Source: Cellulomonas fimi ATCC 484
GTDB taxonomy: Bacteria; Actinomycetota; Actinomycetes; Actinomycetales; Cellulomonadaceae
Reading direction: 5' to 3'
Assembly: GCF_000212695.1 (NCBI RefSeq)
Contig: NC_015514.1
Span: forward strand, 1,488,001 to 1,552,000
DNA length: 64,000 nucleotides
Program-made: the position numbers and the translations under genes
The notes under the pieces: generated by a model
Told to the model about the DNA's origin: nothing
Seen by the model: only the letters and a program-made list of their open reading frames with translations
The model's database searches: none
Part shown: positions 25,931 through 34,135 of the stretch, piece by piece
Numbering within the stretch: position 1 is the first letter of the stretch
Layout of the letters: each line of letters opens with the position of its first letter

Positions 25931-26932
25931 TCAGCCGCCCAGCAGGCGGAGCGTCTCGCGCTCCGCGACGCGCTGCGAGCGGGTCGGACGGATCGTCGTG
26001 CCGTGCTCCCAGAGGTCGACGACGCGCGGGTCGATGTACGACGCCCGGCACACCGCGGGGGTGTTGCCGAGCTCCTCCGCGACCGCCTTGACCGCCTGCG
26101 TCACGACACGGCGCCGTGCACGGTCGCTGCGGGGCGGCGGACCGGCCGTCGCGAGAGCCCGCGCCGCGAGCACGGTCGCGTGCCACGTCCGGAAGTCCTT
26201 CGCGGAGGCGTCCCCACCGAGCCGCTGCTTGACGTACTGCCCGACGTCGACGCTCGTGACGTCGTGCCACTCGCCGTCGTCGTCGCGCCACGCGAGCAGG
26301 TCGTCCATGTCGTCCCTGCGTCGCACGAGGACGCGGACGAGCTCCGCGACCGTGTCGTCCTCGACGACGGTGTCGCGCACCTGGCCCGACTTGGCGGGGA
26401 AGTGCAGGTGCACGCGGCCGGCGTCGTCGGGCGACTCCGGCGGCAGGACGCGGACGTGGTCCTTGCGCAGCGTCGCAAGCCCGTACGACCCGTGCCGCTG
26501 GGCGTAGCCCTCGCCGCCGACGCGCAGGTACGCGAGGTCGAGCAGCCGGAACGCGAGGGCCAGCACCTTCTGCCGGGGCATCCCGGGCAGCGCCAGGTCC
26601 CGCTCGACGTGCCGACGGGCGGCGGGCAGGCGGCGCGCGACGTCGAGCACGTGGTCGTGCTTGAGCCGGTCGCGGCGCCGCCGCCACTGCTGGTGGTACA
26701 GGTACTGGCGGCGCGCCGCGTCGTCGAGTCCCGCCGCCTGGATGTGCCCGTTGGGCCAGGGGCTGATCCACACGTCGCGCCAGGCGGGCGGGATCGCGAG
26801 CCCGACGATCCGCTCGAGGTGCTCCTCGTCGGTGATCCGCACGCGCTCGACGTCCAGGTACACGAAGCCCTTGCCCGCGCGGCGGCGGGTCCAGCCGGGG
26901 GCGTCGATGCGGACGCGGCGGAGTCGCACCAT
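25931..26932 (-). CDS. DNA topoisomerase IB (poxvirus-like)
   Basis: A 333-residue type IB topoisomerase that relaxes supercoils through a 3'-phosphotyrosine. GKGFVYLDVERVRITDEEHLERI is the N-terminal domain, IPPAWRDVWISPWPNGHIQAAG is highly typical, and LRVGGEGYAQRHGSYGLATLRKDHV carries a catalytic Arg. DASAKDFRTWHATVLAA carries the second, and the active-site Tyr is in ASYIDPRVVDLWE near the C-terminus. The start is taken at ATG 26932; upstream in-frame codons give an Arg-rich extension without a ribosome-binding site. Confidence 0.9.
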   Translation of the reverse strand: MVRLRRVRIDAPGWTRRRAGKGFVYLDVERVRITDEEHLERIVGLAIPPAWRDVWISPWPNGHIQAAGLDDAARRQYLYHQQWRRRRDRLKHDHVLDVARRLPAARRHVERDLALPGMPRQKVLALAFRLLDLAYLRVGGEGYAQRHGSYGLATLRKDHVRVLPPESPDDAGRVHLHFPAKSGQVRDTVVEDDTVAELVRVLVRRRDDMDDLLAWRDDDGEWHDVTSVDVGQYVKQRLGGDASAKDFRTWHATVLAARALATAGPPPRSDRARRRVVTQAVKAVAEELGNTPAVCRASYIDPRVVDLWEHGTTIRPTRSQRVAERETLRLLGG

Positions 26933-27021
26933 GCCCGGAAGTGTCACCCGGCGCGCCGCGCGCCGCGCGGCGAGCACCCGGACGGGCGGGGCCCGTCACG
27001 GCAGCGCGCAGGCGGCCGCCG

Positions 27022-27891
27022 TCACGCCTCGGGGAAGCGGACCATGCCCTCCTGCGCGATGGACGCCACGAGCGTGCCGTCCTGCGCGAAGACGCGTGCG
27101 GCGCCCAGGCCGCGGCCGCCCTGCGCGCTCGGCGACGTCTGCACGTACAGCAGCCAGTCGTCGACGCGGACGTCCCGGTGCCACCACATGGCGTGGTCGA
27201 GGCTCGCGATCGACATGCCCGGCGTCACCCAGGACCGGCCGGAGCGGCGCAGGACGGGCTCGAGCATGACCTGGTCGCACGCGTACGCGAGCAGCGCACG
27301 GTGCAGCAGCTGGTCCGTCGGCAGCGCGCCGCGCGAGCGGAACCACACCTCCTGGCGCCCCGTGGCCTCGGCGGCCCGACCGAGGTAGATGGACCCGCCG
27401 ACGTGCCGCACGTCGAACGCCGACTCGTGCGCCCAGAACTTCGCCGCCGGGTGGTCGATCGTGCCGAGCAGGTCGAGCGCGGACGGCACCTCGTCGGGGC
27501 CCGGGACGTCGGTCGGCATCTCGTCGGCGTAGTCGACACCCGCCTGCTCGACCTGGAACGACGCGATCATCGACAGGATCGGTTCGCCGCCCTGCAGCGC
27601 GTGCGTCCGGCGCGCCGTGAAGGACCGGCCGTCGCGCAGGCGCTCGACGGCGAACGCGATGGGCTCGGGCACGACACCTGCGCGCAGGAAGTACCCGTGC
27701 AGCGAGTGCGGCAGCCGCCCGTCCTCGACGGTCCGGCCGGCGGCGAGCAGCGCCTGCGCGAGGACCTGCCCGCCGAACACGCGCCCGTTCGGCTGCGGCA
27801 GGCTGCGGCCCTCGAACTCGTCGACGCCCGTGGCCGCGAGGTCGAGCGCCTCGAGCAGGGTCGCGGTCGGGTCGATCACGCCTTCGGTCAT
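27022..27891 (-). CDS. tesB: Acyl-CoA thioesterase II
   Basis: A 289-residue double hot-dog thioesterase. It has the N-terminal RVFGGQVLAQALLAAGRTV and LHGYFLRAGVVPEPI, RDGRSFTARRTHALQGGEPI, and the C-terminal ASLDHAMWWHRDVRVDDWLLY containing the catalytic Asp of TesB. TSPSAQGGRGLGAARVFAQDGTLVASIAQEGMVR follows with the conserved Gln/Gly segment. Length is standard (E. coli TesB 286). GGAG lies about 7 nt before ATG 27891. It hydrolyses medium- and long-chain acyl-CoA in the cytosol. Confidence 0.93.
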   Translation of the reverse strand: MTEGVIDPTATLLEALDLAATGVDEFEGRSLPQPNGRVFGGQVLAQALLAAGRTVEDGRLPHSLHGYFLRAGVVPEPIAFAVERLRDGRSFTARRTHALQGGEPILSMIASFQVEQAGVDYADEMPTDVPGPDEVPSALDLLGTIDHPAAKFWAHESAFDVRHVGGSIYLGRAAEATGRQEVWFRSRGALPTDQLLHRALLAYACDQVMLEPVLRRSGRSWVTPGMSIASLDHAMWWHRDVRVDDWLLYVQTSPSAQGGRGLGAARVFAQDGTLVASIAQEGMVRFPEA

Positions 27892-27948
27892 GTGCGGCTC
27901 CGTCGTGTCGTCTGCGGCGCGGGTCCCGGTGCGCGGCCCGCGCGGGGG

Positions 27949-28341
27949 TCAGTCCTCGAACGTGTTGAGCAGGGAGTGCGCGGCGCGCTCCAGGTAGTCC
28001 CACAGCTCGGCCCTGTGCAGCGGCGCGAGGTCGAGCGTGTCGACGGCGGCGCGCATGTGCCGCAGCCAGCGGTCCCGCGCGTCGGGGTTGACCTTGTACG
28101 GGGCGTGCCGCATCCGCAGCCGGGGGTGGCCGCGCTGCTCGCCGTACGTGGTGGGGCCGCCCCAGTACTGCTCGAGGAACATCGTGAGCCGCTGCGCGGC
28201 GGGCCCGAGGTCCTCCTCCGGGTACATGGCGCGCAGCACCGGGTCGTCGGCCACGCCGCGGTAGAACTCGTCGACCAGCCGCACGAACGTGTCGTGCCCG
28301 CCGACGGCGTCGTAGAACGAGTCGGGTCTCACGCGGCCCAT
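27949..28341 (-). CDS. glbO: Truncated haemoglobin, group II (trHbO)
   Basis: A 130-residue 2-on-2 globin. [26 protein letters not shown] gives the A/B helices with the B10 Tyr, and [24 protein letters not shown] covers the CD-E region. [13 protein letters not shown] contains the proximal His F8, and [11 protein letters not shown] supplies the G8 Trp typical of group II. ATG 28341 is chosen; GTG 28347 would add two residues. These proteins bind O2 in actinobacteria and may assist oxygen delivery or peroxide chemistry. Confidence 0.92.
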   Translation of the reverse strand: MGRVRPDSFYDAVGGHDTFVRLVDEFYRGVADDPVLRAMYPEEDLGPAAQRLTMFLEQYWGGPTTYGEQRGHPRLRMRHAPYKVNPDARDRWLRHMRAAVDTLDLAPLHRAELWDYLERAAHSLLNTFED

Positions 28342-28428
28342 CCTCACACGCGCGGCCTGCGCCTCGGCGCCCGGGACGGGGTCACGCGACGCGCGTCACA
28401 GGCGCGGCGCACGCCCGGGCGCGGCGCG

Positions 28429-30126
28429 TCACAGACCGAGCGTGGTGAGCACCGGGAGCGCCGCGCGGACCACGGCCTCGGCGTCGGCGGCGCTGCTCGC
28501 CGCGAGCGCGAGCTGGGCGAGGCGGCGGCACTCGTCGAGCGTGGTCGCCGCCAGGACGGCGGCGACGTCCGGCAGGGCGCGGGGCGTCATCGACAGCGAC
28601 GTCACGCCCAGGCCGACGAGCACCACGGCCAGGGCCGGCACGGCGGCCGCCTCGCCGCAGACGCCGACCGGGCGCCCCTGCTGCGCGCCGCCGCGGCACG
28701 TCGCCGCGACGAGGTGCAGGACCGCGGGCTGCCACGCGTAGGACAGGTGCGCGACGGAGCCGAGCACCCGGTCCGCCGCCATCGTGTACTGCGTGAGGTC
28801 GTTGGTGCCGATGCTCGCGAACGCGGCGTGCGCGAGGATCGGGCCCGCGAGCAGGGCCGCGCTCGGGACCTCGACCATGACCCCCGCCGTGTCCAGCCCG
28901 TGGCGCGCGCACGCCGCGACGAACTCCTGCGCCTCGTCGACGGTCGCGACCATGGGCGCCATGACCCACACCGTCGCGCTCTCGGCCGCGGCGGCGCGCG
29001 CGATCGCGACGAGCTGGTCGTCGAGCACCTTCGGGTGCGCCTGCGCGGTGCGCAGCCCGCGCACGCCGAGCGCGGGATTGGCCTCGGGCTCGCCGGCGAG
29101 GAAGGGCAGCGGCTTGTCGGCACCCGCGTCGAGCGTCCGGACCACGACCTTGCGCCCCGCGAACGCCGCGAGGACCTGCCGGTAGGCGGCGACCTGCTCG
29201 TCGATCCCGGGCGCCTCGTCGTGGTCGAGGAACGCGAACTCGGTGCGGAACAGCCCGACGCCCTCCGCGTGCTGCGCGGCCGCGTCGGCGGCGTCGCGCG
29301 GGCTGCCCACGTTCGCGAGCAGCTCGACGCGGTGCCCGTCGGCGGTCCGTCCGACCCCGTCGAACGTGCGCACCTGCGACGCGAGCGCCCGCGCGGCGGC
29401 GACGTCCTGCGCGGCGGGGTGCACGGTGACCGCGCCCGCCCCGCCGTCGACCAGCACGACGTCGCCCTCCGCCACGACGTCCTCGACGCCGCGTGCCGCG
29501 ACGACCGCCGTGATGCCCCGGGCCCGCGCGAGGATCGCGGTGTGCGACGTGGGGCCGCCGGCGCCCGTGACGATGCCGAGCACGTGCGCGGGGTCGAGCG
29601 TCGCGACGAGGGCCGGGGCGATGTCCGTCGCGACGAGCACGTACGGGGCGTCACGGTCGGGGAGCCCGGGCGCGGGCCGGTCCGTGAGGTCGGCGACGAG
29701 CCGGTCGCGCACGTCCTCGATGTCCCGCACGCGCTCCGCGAACAGCCCGCCGAGGGCCGCGAACTGCTCGGCGACGGCCTCGGCGGCCTCCCAGACGGCG
29801 CGCTCGGGCACGAGCCGGTCGGTCAGGACGCGCTGCTCCGCGTCCGCGACCAGCGTGGGGTCCGCGGCGATCGCGGCCGTCGCGTGCAGGAGGTCGGCGC
29901 TCTCGCCCTCGGCGCGCTGCGCGGCGGCCTCCAGGGCGGCCTGCACGCGGCCGGACGCCGCGCCCACGCGGGACGCCTGCGCGGCGTAGTCGGTGCCCGG
30001 CGGAAGACGCCGGCCCGCGGGGGGCTCGGCGACCGGCTCGGGCAGGAACGCCGCCGGACCGACGGCCCGTCCGGGGCTCACGCCGAGTCCGCGCAGCACT
30101 ACGGGTGGGCTCACCGGGGCGTTCAC
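28429..30126 (-). CDS. ptsI: PTS enzyme I (phosphoenolpyruvate-protein phosphotransferase), copy 1
   Basis: A 565-residue enzyme I that takes phosphate from PEP and passes it to HPr. The phospho-His motif GGPTSHTAILAR places the active His at residue 195. EGVGLFRTEFAFLD, KVVVRTLDAGADKPLP and ALGVRGLR mark the PEP-binding TIM barrel, and the catalytic Cys is in VGVCGEAA. Start GTG 30126 is preceded by GAGGAGG. It is divergent from an EIIB-only gene at 30277. A second full-length enzyme I lies at 44294, and both retain all catalytic motifs. Confidence 0.93.
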   Translation of the reverse strand: MNAPVSPPVVLRGLGVSPGRAVGPAAFLPEPVAEPPAGRRLPPGTDYAAQASRVGAASGRVQAALEAAAQRAEGESADLLHATAAIAADPTLVADAEQRVLTDRLVPERAVWEAAEAVAEQFAALGGLFAERVRDIEDVRDRLVADLTDRPAPGLPDRDAPYVLVATDIAPALVATLDPAHVLGIVTGAGGPTSHTAILARARGITAVVAARGVEDVVAEGDVVLVDGGAGAVTVHPAAQDVAAARALASQVRTFDGVGRTADGHRVELLANVGSPRDAADAAAQHAEGVGLFRTEFAFLDHDEAPGIDEQVAAYRQVLAAFAGRKVVVRTLDAGADKPLPFLAGEPEANPALGVRGLRTAQAHPKVLDDQLVAIARAAAAESATVWVMAPMVATVDEAQEFVAACARHGLDTAGVMVEVPSAALLAGPILAHAAFASIGTNDLTQYTMAADRVLGSVAHLSYAWQPAVLHLVAATCRGGAQQGRPVGVCGEAAAVPALAVVLVGLGVTSLSMTPRALPDVAAVLAATTLDECRRLAQLALAASSAADAEAVVRAALPVLTTLGL

Positions 30127-30216
30127 GGGGCACGGCCTCCTCGTCGACGATGCACGGCAGTGTGGTCCGTCGGCGACCGCGCCCGCCAGCGGACACGCGC
30201 CGTGCGGTGCGAGCGG

Positions 30217-30232
30217 ACGGGTCTAGGCTGGA
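30217..30232. promoter_or_regulatory. Weak DasR/NagR-operator-like site upstream of EIIB-1
   Basis: ACGGGTCTAGGCTGGA matches the left half and centre (GGTCTAG) of the GGTCTAGACC palindromes found near HPr and gntR but lacks the right half. TAGGCT within it is also a plausible -10 box, so this may be a promoter only. Confidence 0.25.
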
Positions 30233-30276
30233 CGACGCGCGCCGACCGGCCGGCGCCGGTGACGTGGGGAGTTCCA

Positions 30277-30507
30277 TTGAGCAAGGCAGAGCAGATCCTC
30301 GCCGCGCTGGGAGGCGACGGGAACGTCGTCGACCTGGAGCCGTGCATCACGCGGCTGCGCGTGGAGGTCAGCGACGCCCATCTCGTCGACGAGGCCGCGC
30401 TCAAGGCGAGCGGGGCGTTCGGCGTGGTGCGGTCGGGTCACATCGTCCAGGTCATCGTCGGCCCCGAGGCGGACAACCTCGCGGCCGAGCTCGAGTCGCT
30501 GCGCTGA
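30277..30507 (+). CDS. PTS EIIB, glucose/N-acetylglucosamine family, single-domain protein 1
   Basis: A 76-residue stand-alone IIB domain with a TTG start (30277) after GGGGA. The phosphocysteine lies in DLEPCITRLRVEV (Cys23), and IVQVIVGPEADNLAAEL closes the fold. It is about 80 percent identical by eye to EIIB-3 at 48752 and less similar to EIIB-2 at 48475. IIB takes phosphate from IIA and transfers it to the sugar held by IIC. No IIC or IIA is nearby; it pairs divergently with EI copy 1. Confidence 0.88.
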   Translation: MSKAEQILAALGGDGNVVDLEPCITRLRVEVSDAHLVDEAALKASGAFGVVRSGHIVQVIVGPEADNLAAELESLR

Positions 30508-30513
30508 GACGGC

Positions 30514-30544
30514 GGCCCCCCGGGACGAGGACGCCCGGGGTGCC
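30514..30544. terminator. Hairpin terminator between EIIB-1 and mscS
   Basis: GGCcCCCCGGG (30514-30524) pairs with CCCGGGGtGCC (30534-30544) around a 9-nt loop, with one mismatch, between convergent genes. Confidence 0.6.
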
Positions 30545-30565
30545 GGCCCGTCGGCCCGGTCCGCG

Positions 30566-31768
30566 TCAGACGGAGTCCCCGGGCGGTGCCGCCCGGCGGG
30601 CGTCGCGCTGGGCGGCGACGTCGTGCACGGGCGTGTCGTGCGGGTCCCGGGGAGGTGCGCCGTCCCGCGTCTCGCGGTCCTCCGCCGTCGTCGCGCGCTC
30701 CTGCTCGCCGGTCTCGTGCGCGTCGTCCGGCGTCTCGTCGGCGTCTCCCGACGGCTCGTCGGCGGGCGCGGTCCCGTCCCGGTGCGCCCGGAGCAGGTCG
30801 CGCTGACCCGCGAGCGGCACGTCGGCCCGCTCCAGCACGTCACGCGTGGCGGTCCGCAGGGCGCGCGCGACGTCCCACTGCATCGCCGGTGACGTCCGCA
30901 CCTTCAGGCGCAGCGTGATGGCGTCGGCGCTGAGCCGCTCGATGCCTGTGATCGTGGGCGCGCCCTGCAGGTGCGCCCCCAGCACCGGGTCGGCCTCGAC
31001 GCGCGCCGCCGCCTCGCGCAGCAGCGCGCGCACCTGGTCGAGGTCCGCGAAGTAGTCGACGTCGATCTCGACGACCGCGGTGGCCCAGCCCTGCGTCTTG
31101 TTGCCGACGCGCAGCATCGAGCCGTTCGGCACGTACCAGAGGGTCCCGTCGGAGTCGCGGATCTTGGTGACGCGCAGCGTGACCGCCTCGACCGTGCCCG
31201 TCGCCGGGCCGACGTCGACGACGTCGCCGACGCCGTACTGGTCCTCGAGCAGCATGAACAGGCCCGTGAGGAAGTCCTTGACGAGGCTCTGCGCGCCGAA
31301 GCCGAGGGCCACGCCGACGATGCCGGCCGAGGCGATGAAGGGCGCGATGTTGACGCCGAGCTCGGCGAGCACGAGCAGCACCATGATCGTGCCGACGACC
31401 ACCGTCGCGGTGGACCGCAGCACGGACCCGAGCGTGCGTGCGCGCTGGGAGCGGCGCGCGGTCGCGAGCGGGTCCGTCGCGCGCAGCAGGGTGCGTGCGA
31501 CGTCCGACTCCCCGAGGGGCCGCATGACGCCCCGCTGGAACCACGGCGTGCCGTCGGCGACGTGGTCGGTGACCCCGCGGATCGCGCGGCGCAGCAGGAT
31601 CAGGACGACGGTGCCGACGGCGACGATGATGACGATCCGCAGCGGCAGCCCAAGAAACCACTCGAGCCACGCGTTCGGGGACGTCTTGTCGTCCGGCAGC
31701 AGGTCCGCGCTCTGCGACGGCTCGGGTGCGGGGGTCGCGGCGGCGAGCAGGTGCGTCGCACGGCTCAT
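30566..31768 (-). CDS. MscS-family mechanosensitive ion channel
   Basis: A 400-residue channel from ATG 31768, overlapping the stop of the S9 peptidase gene (ATGA). Three membrane segments lie near residues 38-58, 110-133 and 138-165. The pore-lining third helix IASAGIVGVALGFGAQSLVKDFLTG is the MscS signature, followed by the beta domain LEDQYGVGDVVDVG, VEAVTLRVTKIRDSDGTLWYVPNGSM and the alpha/beta cytoplasmic region. The last 75 residues are an acidic, Thr/Glu/Pro-rich disordered tail absent from E. coli MscS. It opens under hypo-osmotic stress. Confidence 0.9.
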   Translation of the reverse strand: MSRATHLLAAATPAPEPSQSADLLPDDKTSPNAWLEWFLGLPLRIVIIVAVGTVVLILLRRAIRGVTDHVADGTPWFQRGVMRPLGESDVARTLLRATDPLATARRSQRARTLGSVLRSTATVVVGTIMVLLVLAELGVNIAPFIASAGIVGVALGFGAQSLVKDFLTGLFMLLEDQYGVGDVVDVGPATGTVEAVTLRVTKIRDSDGTLWYVPNGSMLRVGNKTQGWATAVVEIDVDYFADLDQVRALLREAAARVEADPVLGAHLQGAPTITGIERLSADAITLRLKVRTSPAMQWDVARALRTATRDVLERADVPLAGQRDLLRAHRDGTAPADEPSGDADETPDDAHETGEQERATTAEDRETRDGAPPRDPHDTPVHDVAAQRDARRAAPPGDSV

Positions 31769-33951
31769 CGGGCGGCCCCGGTGCGGTCGGCGACGAACTG
31801 GAGCTGCTCGACCGTCAGGGCGACGGACCGCGACAGCGCGCGGGCGCCGTGGCCGACGCCGGTCTCGCGGCGCACCAGGACGGGCGCCTGCGCGGGGTCG
31901 GCCGTCGTCGCCGCCTGCAGCGCCGCGGCGAGCTTGCGTGCGTGCAGCGGGTCGACGCGCGTGTCGCCCTCGAACACCGTGAAGAGCGTCGCGGGGTACG
32001 CGGTGCCGGGACGGACCCGGTGGTACGGGGAGTAGCCCAGCAGCCAGCCGAGCTCGACCGGGTCGTCGGCGTCGCCGTACTCCTCCGTCCACGTGACGCC
32101 CAGCCCGAAGCGCTGGTAGCGGACCATGTCGAGCAGCGGTGCCGAGCACACGACCGCGGCGAACAGGTCCGGACGCTGCGTGAGCGCCGCCCCGACGAGC
32201 AGCCCGCCGTTGGACCCGCCCGAGCACGCCAGCCGGTCGGGCGTCGTCCAGCCCTCCGTGACGAGGTGCTCCGCGACCGCGTGGAAGTCGTCGAACACGT
32301 TCTGCTTGTGCGCGCGCATCCCGGCCCGGTGCCAGTCCTCGCCCTCCTCGCCGCCGCCGCGCAGGTTCGCGACGACGTACACGCCTCCGGCCTCGACCCA
32401 GGCGAGCGTCGCGGCGGAGTACGCGGGGTCGAGCGAGATCTGGAACCCGCCGTAGCCGTACAGGATCGTCGGCGCGGGCGTGCGGGGCCGCCCGTCCGCG
32501 TCGAGCGCGTCGGTGCGGGCCAGGACGAACGCGCGCACGACCGTCCCGTCGACGCTCGTGACCTCGACCTGGCGGGCCGTCACGGGCGGTACGTCCGCGA
32601 CCGCGCCGGGGGGCGACGCCCACAGCGACACCTCGCCCGTCGTGGCGTCGTAGCGGTGCACGCTCGGGACCGTCGTGTGGTCGGTGTACGAGAACCAGAC
32701 CTCCGCGCCGCCGTCCGGGCGCGTGACCAGCCCGGACACCGACCCGAGACCGGGCAGCGCGACGTCACCCGCGGCGCCGGGGAGGCGCTCGCCCGTCGCC
32801 GGGTCGTGCACCGTGACCTCCGAGACGGTGTGCCGGCGCCACGACGCGAGCAGGCGGGTCGGCGTGCGGTCGTCCCCGCCGCCGTCCGTGAACGCGACGT
32901 CCTCGAGCACCGCCGTCGGGTCCTGCGCGAGGAGCGTCCGCCAGTGCGCGACACCCGGCGACGTCGGCTCGGTCACCGCGACGCGGCCACGCGGTGCGTC
33001 GAGGTCCGTGTGCACGTACAGGCGCCCGTCGCGGCCGACCCACGCCCCCGTCTGCGCGTCGAGGCCGACGGCGACCTCCTCGAACACCGGCGCCGTCAGC
33101 GGCCCGGCGGACAGGTCCGCGATCCACACGTCGTTGCGCGGCGCGGTGCCCGCGGACGCGGACACGACCAGCCACCGTCCGTCGCGCGACACCGAGACGC
33201 CGTAGTAGCTCGTCCGGTCCAGCCCCTCGCCGAACACGAGCACGTCGTCGTCGGGCGACGTCCCGACCCGGTGCAGCCACACGCGCCGGTGGTACTGCTG
33301 CTCGTCGGCCGGCACGAGCTCGGGCGCGAGCCGACGCACGTAGAAGAACGCCTCGCCGCCCGGCAGCCACGCGACGGGGGAGTAGCGCGCCCGGTCGACC
33401 GGCCCGTCGACGAGCTCGCCCGTCGTCACGTCGAGCACGTGCAGGACGCTCTCCTCGGTGCCGCCGTGCGAGACCTGGTAGGCGAGCAGGTGGCCTTCCT
33501 TCGAGGGCTGCCAACTGTCGAGCGTCGTGGTGCCGGCGGGGTCGAGCGCGACCGGGTCGACGAGCACGCGCTCGCGGCGTCCGCCGTCCTGCGCGGGCTC
33601 CGACACGAGCAGGACGCCGTGCTCCTGCTCGCCCGTGCGGCGCACGAAGAAGTACCGCTCCCCGCGCCAGGCGGGCGCGCCGACGACACCCGCCCCGAGC
33701 AGCTCGCGCAGGCGGGCGGTCAGCCGCTCCGTCGACCACGGCCCGTCGCCGAGGCGCGTCGCGAGCCCGTGGCGGTACTCCCCGTACAGCGTGTCCTGCG
33801 CGTCGGACCACGTGCGGGTCGCGTCGTCGTCGGCGTCCTCGAGCCAGCGGTACGGGTCGGCGACACGGTGACCGTGCAGGTCCTCCACCAGGTCGAGCGC
33901 GCGGGCGGGCGGGTACGAGGACGGGGTGGGGTGCTGCGAGGGGACCGTCAT
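31765..33951 (-). CDS. Prolyl oligopeptidase family S9 serine peptidase (oligopeptidase B-like)
   Basis: A 728-residue peptidase starting at ATG 33951. Residues about 10-420 form the beta-propeller (AREWLEDADDD-type start: DPYRWLEDADDDATRTW). The catalytic domain has YGYGGFQISLDP, the nucleophile in CSGGSNGGLLVGA (Ser near residue 580), the Asp in FEGDTRVDP and the His in GVGHGA. This matches S9A/PtrB enzymes that cleave peptides after Pro or basic residues. TAGCCT lies 8 nt upstream of the start with no Shine-Dalgarno. It is coupled to mscS by a 4-bp overlap. Confidence 0.9.
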   Translation of the reverse strand: MTVPSQHPTPSSYPPARALDLVEDLHGHRVADPYRWLEDADDDATRTWSDAQDTLYGEYRHGLATRLGDGPWSTERLTARLRELLGAGVVGAPAWRGERYFFVRRTGEQEHGVLLVSEPAQDGGRRERVLVDPVALDPAGTTTLDSWQPSKEGHLLAYQVSHGGTEESVLHVLDVTTGELVDGPVDRARYSPVAWLPGGEAFFYVRRLAPELVPADEQQYHRRVWLHRVGTSPDDDVLVFGEGLDRTSYYGVSVSRDGRWLVVSASAGTAPRNDVWIADLSAGPLTAPVFEEVAVGLDAQTGAWVGRDGRLYVHTDLDAPRGRVAVTEPTSPGVAHWRTLLAQDPTAVLEDVAFTDGGGDDRTPTRLLASWRRHTVSEVTVHDPATGERLPGAAGDVALPGLGSVSGLVTRPDGGAEVWFSYTDHTTVPSVHRYDATTGEVSLWASPPGAVADVPPVTARQVEVTSVDGTVVRAFVLARTDALDADGRPRTPAPTILYGYGGFQISLDPAYSAATLAWVEAGGVYVVANLRGGGEEGEDWHRAGMRAHKQNVFDDFHAVAEHLVTEGWTTPDRLACSGGSNGGLLVGAALTQRPDLFAAVVCSAPLLDMVRYQRFGLGVTWTEEYGDADDPVELGWLLGYSPYHRVRPGTAYPATLFTVFEGDTRVDPLHARKLAAALQAATTADPAQAPVLVRRETGVGHGARALSRSVALTVEQLQFVADRTGAAR

Positions 33952-34135
33952 GGTGCGCAAGGCTACGACGCCGAGCGGGGCGTCCCGGCAGACCGCCGCG
34001 CCTCGCGTCGGGGCCGGTCGGAGCGTCTCCGCTCGGGGGCGTCCGACGCGTCCGGCCGGTGCCCGCCGGCGTCTGCGCTGGTCGCACCGCGCGCCCGTCC
34101 TGCGGTCCGGCGGCAGGCTCTGGCAGGATCGGTCC

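Noticed and set aside
28348..28428. Possible terminator between globin and enzyme I
   Set aside because: Only short imperfect GC pairings are present; I see no convincing stem.
30155..30185. GGTC-n7-GACC inverted repeat upstream of EI copy 1
   Set aside because: The spacing does not fit the 2-bp centre of dre sites, and short GGTC/GACC pairs are common in this genome.
26941..30276. Plus-strand open frame of over 1100 codons leading into EIIB-1
   Set aside because: It is antisense to thioesterase, globin and enzyme I genes; only the last 76 codons from TTG 30277 are real.
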